Positions 60,662 through 64,000 of a stretch of 64,000 nucleotides of DNA are shown here, one piece after another; within the stretch, counting starts at the first letter, position 1; each line of letters opens with the position of its first letter. The position numbers and the translations under genes are program-made. The notes below the pieces were generated by a model. The model saw nothing but the letters and a program-made list of their open reading frames with translations. It was not told the origin of the DNA and did no database searches. This DNA is from Pelomonas parva (GTDB lineage Bacteria; Pseudomonadota; Gammaproteobacteria; Burkholderiales; Burkholderiaceae_C), in NCBI RefSeq assembly GCF_043555835.1, contig NZ_JBIGHV010000015.1, positions 41,276 through 105,275 on the forward strand. The letters run 5' to 3'.

Positions 60662-62235
60662 CGCTGTCGCGCCGCACGGCCTTGCAGGCCGCACTCGCGG
60701 GCGCGGCGGTCACGCCCGCCCTCGCCGCACCGAAGTTTGCTGCCGGCATCGAAGGCCAGCGCAAGGCCGACCTGGGCAACGGGACGTACATCAACCCCAT
60801 CGTCGCGGGCGACCATGCCGACCCCACCATCCTGAAGGACGGGGCCGACTACTACATGACCTTCTCGTCCTTCCAGTCCTACCCGGGGGCCGTCATCTGG
60901 CACTCGCAGGACCTGGTGAACTGGACGCCCATCACCGCCGCGCTGCATCAGCCCATCGGCACCGTCTGGGCCATGGACCTGATCAAGCACCAGGGCCGCT
61001 TCTACATCTACATCCCGGTGCTGCAGGACCAGGGCACGGGCACCTATGTCATTCACGCCGACGACATCCGCGGGGCCTGGAGCGCGCCCATCGACCTGAA
61101 GCTGCCCGGCTGCATCGACCCCGGCCATGTGGTGGGCGAGGACGGCCGCCGCTACCTCTTCGTCAACGGCGGCCGCCGCGTGCGGCTCACCGACGACGGC
61201 CTGGCCACCGATGGCGCGCTGGAAGAGAACGCCTGGAAGCCCTGGCAATACCCCAAGGACTGGGTCGTCGAGATGTTCGCGCCCGAGGGGCCCAAGCTGT
61301 TCAGGCGCGGCGAGTGGTTCTACCTGATCTCCGCGGTCGGCGGCACCGCCGGGCCGCCCACCAGCCATATGGTCACCGTGGCCCGCTCGCGCTCCGTGCA
61401 CGGGCCCTGGCAGGACGCGCCCAACAACCCCATCGTGCGCACCAAGAGTGCCAGCGAACCCTGGTGGTCGCGCGGCCATGCGACCGTCGTCGAGGGGCCG
61501 GCGGGTGACTGGTGGATGGTCTATCACGGCTACGAGAACGGTTTCCGCACGCTGGGCCGGCAGGCGCTGCTGGAGCCCGTTGAATGGACCCAGGACGGCT
61601 GGCTGCGCGCCAAGGGCGGCACGCTCGACCGGCCGCTGCCCAAGCCGCGCGGCGGCAAGCCGAGCAAGGCGGGCTTCGCGCTGTCGGACGACTTCTCGTC
61701 GGGCAAGCTGGGCCTGCAATGGGCCTTCCACGCACCGGCGCCTGATGAGGCGAAACGCCTGCGCTTCGAGGGCAAGTCGCTGGTCATCAAGGGCAAAGGA
61801 AAAGCCCTGCCCGATTCGTCACCGCTGACCTGCGCCTGCGGCGACCGCAGCTACGAGGTGACCGTCGAGCTGGAAATCACGGGCGAAGGCCATGGCGGCC
61901 TGGCGCTGTTCTACGAAGAGCGCGGCCATGTCGGCCTCGGCTTCAGCACCACGCAGATGCTGACCTATGGCTACGGCCAGGAGCATGGCTGGATGCGCCA
62001 GAGCATGACCACCAAGAACGTCCACATTCGCCTGACCAACCGCGAGAACGTCGTCACCTGGCACTACTCCCACGACGGCGGCAAGACCTGGACCCAGCAT
62101 TCCTGGCAGATGGAGGTCTCCGGCCTGCATCACAACGTGTTCGGCGGCTTCGTCAGCCTGCGGCCTGCGCTGTTCAGCGCGGGCAGTGGCGAGGTGCGCG
62201 CCCGCAACTTCACCTATCGAGGACTTCCCGCATGA
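60658..62235 (+). CDS. GH43 arabinofuranosidase/xylosidase with C-terminal sandwich
   Basis: 525 residues; Tat-like signal (SRRTALQAALAG...LAAPK). Five-bladed propeller: GDHADPTILKDGADYYMTFSS holds the base Asp, GTVWAMDLIK the pKa-modulating Asp, and MFAPEGPKLF the acid Glu. A C-terminal beta-sandwich (about 345-525; LSDDFSSGKLGLQWAFH, HGGLALFYEERGHVGLGF) is the usual second domain. GH43 enzymes in the Bacteroides ovatus xyloglucan locus remove arabinofuranose from solanaceous xyloglucan; beta-xylosidase activity is the alternative. ATGA overlaps with both neighbours. Confidence 0.9.
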   Translation: MTLSRRTALQAALAGAAVTPALAAPKFAAGIEGQRKADLGNGTYINPIVAGDHADPTILKDGADYYMTFSSFQSYPGAVIWHSQDLVNWTPITAALHQPIGTVWAMDLIKHQGRFYIYIPVLQDQGTGTYVIHADDIRGAWSAPIDLKLPGCIDPGHVVGEDGRRYLFVNGGRRVRLTDDGLATDGALEENAWKPWQYPKDWVVEMFAPEGPKLFRRGEWFYLISAVGGTAGPPTSHMVTVARSRSVHGPWQDAPNNPIVRTKSASEPWWSRGHATVVEGPAGDWWMVYHGYENGFRTLGRQALLEPVEWTQDGWLRAKGGTLDRPLPKPRGGKPSKAGFALSDDFSSGKLGLQWAFHAPAPDEAKRLRFEGKSLVIKGKGKALPDSSPLTCACGDRSYEVTVELEITGEGHGGLALFYEERGHVGLGFSTTQMLTYGYGQEHGWMRQSMTTKNVHIRLTNRENVVTWHYSHDGGKTWTQHSWQMEVSGLHHNVFGGFVSLRPALFSAGSGEVRARNFTYRGLPA

Positions 62236-63815
62236 CTTCCCGCCGCCAACTGCTTGCCGCCGCCGCCGCCATGCCACTTGTCGCCCAGGCCCAGCCGGCC
62301 CAAGCGCCCAAACAGCGCCGCATCGTGCTGGACCTCGACCAGGCCAAGCAGCCGCTGGACCGCTTCTTCGACCACTGCGTCGGCGCCGACTACCCCGGCA
62401 CCACCTACCGCCCCGATGCGCTGGCGCAGTTGAAGACGACGGTGGACGAACTGGGCTTTCGCTACCTGCGCTTCCACGCCATCTTCCACGACGTGTTCAA
62501 GACCGTCACGCGCGACGCCGCCGGCAAGCTCGTCTTCGACTTCACCAACATCGACAAGCTCTACGACGCGATGCTGGCGCGGCGCATCAAACCCTTCATC
62601 GAACTGGGGTTCACGCCGCTGGCGCTGAAGACCTCGGACCTGAAGATCTTCTACTGGGCCGGCAACACCTCCCACCCCGAGCCCACCGGCTGGGTCGCGT
62701 TGATCGAGGCCTTCGTGCGCCACCTGCTGGACCGTTACGGCGCGCCCGAGGTGCATGACTGGTACTTCGAGGTCTGGAACGAACCCAACCTCGACGGCTT
62801 CTGGGAGAAGGCGGACAAGCAGGCCTACTTCGACCTCTACACCCGCACCGCCAAGGCCATCAAGGGCATCGCGCCGCTGCTGCGCGTGGGCGGCCCGTCG
62901 ACCGCTGGCGCGGCCTGGGTGCCCGAGTTCCTGGCGCATGCCAAGGCGACCAACACGCCGGTGGACTTCATCACGACGCACACCTACGGCGTCGATGAGG
63001 GCTATCTGGACGAGTTCGGCCAGCAGGACCGCATGCTGTCCAAATCGCCCGACGCCATCGTGGGCGACGTGCGGCGCGTGCGCAAGGAGATCGAGGCCTC
63101 GCACCTGCCCGGCCTGCCGCTGTTCTTCACCGAGTGGAGCAGCAGCTACAACCCGCGCGACCTGGTGCACGACAGCTACATGAGCGCGCCCTATGTGCTG
63201 ACCAAGCTGAAGCAGACGCAAGGGCTGGCCCAGCACATGAGCTACTGGGTCTACAGCGACCTGTTCGAGGAGCCCGGCCCGCCGGACGCGCCCTTCCACG
63301 GCGGCTTCGGCATGATGACCCGCGAAGGCGTGAGGAAGCCTGTGTGGTTCGCCTACAAGTACCTCGCCGCGCTGGCCCGGCTGGATGGCAAGGCGATCCC
63401 CAGCAGCGACGAGTTCAGCTGGGCCGCGACCAACGGCGAGCAGGTGCAAGCCCTGGTGTGGGACTGGCGCCTGCCGGACCAGAAGGTCAGCAACCGCGGC
63501 TTCTTCGGCAAGCCGCAGCCGGCCAGGGATGTCGGCACGGCCACCGTCGAGCTGCGCCACCTGAAGCCCGGCCGCTACCAGCTGACCCAGCAGCGCACCG
63601 GCTATGAGGTCAACGATGCCCACACGGCCTATCTGAAGATGGGCTCGCCCAAGAACCTCGATGCGAAGCAGCTCGCCACGCTGCAAGGCCTGACCGCCGA
63701 CAAGCCGGAAGTGCAGCGCGAGCTGGTCGTCGGCGCTGCCGGCACGGCCACCGTGACGTTGAAGCTGCGCAGCCACGACGTGGTGCTGCTGAGCCTGAAG
63801 AAGGTCGGCGCGTGA
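62232..63815 (+). CDS. GH39 beta-xylosidase-like glycosidase
   Basis: 527 residues; Tat-like signal (SRRQLLAAAAAMPLVAQAQ). GH39 barrel: FDHCVGADYPG at the start, YLRFHAIFHDV, acid/base Glu184 in YFEVWNEPNLDGFW, THTYGVDEG and nucleophile Glu301 in FFTEWSSSYNPRD. A C-terminal beta-sandwich follows from about 420. Characterised GH39 enzymes are mainly beta-xylosidases and alpha-L-iduronidases; here removal of a pentosyl decoration from xyloglucan or xylan fragments is likely. GTGA overlap with the following lipoprotein gene. Confidence 0.92.
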   Translation: MTSRRQLLAAAAAMPLVAQAQPAQAPKQRRIVLDLDQAKQPLDRFFDHCVGADYPGTTYRPDALAQLKTTVDELGFRYLRFHAIFHDVFKTVTRDAAGKLVFDFTNIDKLYDAMLARRIKPFIELGFTPLALKTSDLKIFYWAGNTSHPEPTGWVALIEAFVRHLLDRYGAPEVHDWYFEVWNEPNLDGFWEKADKQAYFDLYTRTAKAIKGIAPLLRVGGPSTAGAAWVPEFLAHAKATNTPVDFITTHTYGVDEGYLDEFGQQDRMLSKSPDAIVGDVRRVRKEIEASHLPGLPLFFTEWSSSYNPRDLVHDSYMSAPYVLTKLKQTQGLAQHMSYWVYSDLFEEPGPPDAPFHGGFGMMTREGVRKPVWFAYKYLAALARLDGKAIPSSDEFSWAATNGEQVQALVWDWRLPDQKVSNRGFFGKPQPARDVGTATVELRHLKPGRYQLTQQRTGYEVNDAHTAYLKMGSPKNLDAKQLATLQGLTADKPEVQRELVVGAAGTATVTLKLRSHDVVLLSLKKVGA

Positions 63816-64000
63816 AGCGCCGCCAGGCCGCGCTGAGCCTGCTCGCAGGCCTGGCTGCTTGCGGTGGCGGTGGCGGTGGTGGCAGCAGTGCCGCCACGCC
63901 ACCGGTGGCCGGTGCGCCGCCTCCGCCACCCCCGCCACCCCCGCCACCCCCCCCCGCAAATACAACGCGGGCAAAGCCCATGACCCCCACGACCAAGGCG
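63812..64000 (+). CDS. N-terminus of a lipoprotein with Gly/Pro-rich linker (cut by window end)
   Basis: 63 residues are visible, starting at a GTG that overlaps the GH39 stop. A lipoprotein signal KRRQAALSLLAGLAAC places the lipidated Cys at 17. It is followed by seven Gly, a short Ser/Ala/Thr stretch, thirteen consecutive Pro (36-48), then ANTTRAKPMTPTTKA. Such linkers usually tether a secreted catalytic or binding domain to the outer membrane. Given its place in the operon, a further glycosidase or a xyloglucan-binding lipoprotein is expected, but the domain lies outside the window. Confidence 0.75.
   Translation, partial: MKRRQAALSLLAGLAACGGGGGGGSSAATPPVAGAPPPPPPPPPPPPPANTTRAKPMTPTTKA
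63923..63955 (+). repeat. Tandem 9-base repeat and C9 tract in lipoprotein linker
   Basis: CCGCCACCC is repeated three times without change (63923-63949), each copy coding Pro-Pro-Pro in frame. The last copy runs into nine consecutive C (63947-63955). Gain or loss of one C would shift the lipoprotein frame; gain or loss of a 9-mer would change linker length. Confidence 0.7.

Overview
The window is GC-rich, almost wholly coding DNA (only one gene-free stretch exceeds 300 bases) and looks like the chromosome of a betaproteobacterium of the order Burkholderiales, probably a Roseateles/Mitsuaria/Rubrivivax-type polysaccharide degrader. This placement rests on codon use, the TonB-dependent receptor (TBDR) sugar loci, the EWTSF-tailed chemoreceptor and general gene content; I could not run a search. 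No tRNA, rRNA, CRISPR, insertion sequence or phage gene was seen.

Region A (1-15.8 kb) is an amino-sugar/alpha-galactoside locus. A leftward operon runs TBDR - amidohydrolase - GH36 - GH27+NPCBM - DUF4874/DUF4832 protein. A rightward operon runs DMT transporter - agaZ - agaS - agaK - agaR. The two diverge from a 381-base, AT-richer intergenic region carrying many CTTTC/GAAAG motifs, the known AgaR-type operator word. Together they would import alpha-linked Gal/GalNAc/GalN oligosaccharides, trim them in the periplasm, take up free amino sugar, phosphorylate it (AgaK), deaminate/isomerise it (AgaS) and feed the tagatose-6-phosphate route (AgaZ). No GalNAc-6-P deacetylase and no PTS are present.

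Region B (15.8-29.4 kb) is mostly housekeeping and signalling: a DEDDh exonuclease-like protein, an EcsC protein, a chemoreceptor, 4-hydroxyproline epimerase, a spermidine-synthase-like protein, a DUF1275 membrane protein divergent from a ribbon-helix-helix protein, an NTF2-like protein, class II ribonucleotide reductase NrdJ behind an apparently perfect LexA box, an EipA/DUF1134 protein, a PilZ protein without a normal start codon, and a histidine kinase / pseudokinase / LytTR regulator triad.

Region C (29.4-64 kb) is a very complete xyloglucan utilisation locus built around a divergent promoter at 43.1-43.2 kb. Leftward: halogenase-like flavoprotein, GH31 alpha-xylosidase, GH2, GH9, two paralogous peptidase-like/TPR proteins (one with its HExxH site erased), an AmpG-like transporter and a CE4-type deacetylase. 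Rightward: xylR (ROK), xylB, xylA, a TBDR, a terminator, then a tightly overlapping run of GH35, GH74, GH95, SGNH esterase, GH1, a GPH symporter, GH43, GH39 and the start of a lipoprotein cut by the window end. Backbone cleavage (GH74, GH9), defucosylation (GH95), degalactosylation (GH35/GH2), removal of arabinose/xylose (GH43/GH39/GH31), deacetylation, import, glucose release (GH1) and xylose catabolism (XylA/XylB) are all represented.

The most interesting points are the AgaR-type alpha-galactosaminide locus with an unassigned DUF4874/DUF4832 barrel protein, the hybrid xyloglucan locus with its active/dead peptidase pair, a XylR-like 25-bp operator, the LexA box on nrdJ, and the kinase/pseudokinase pair.
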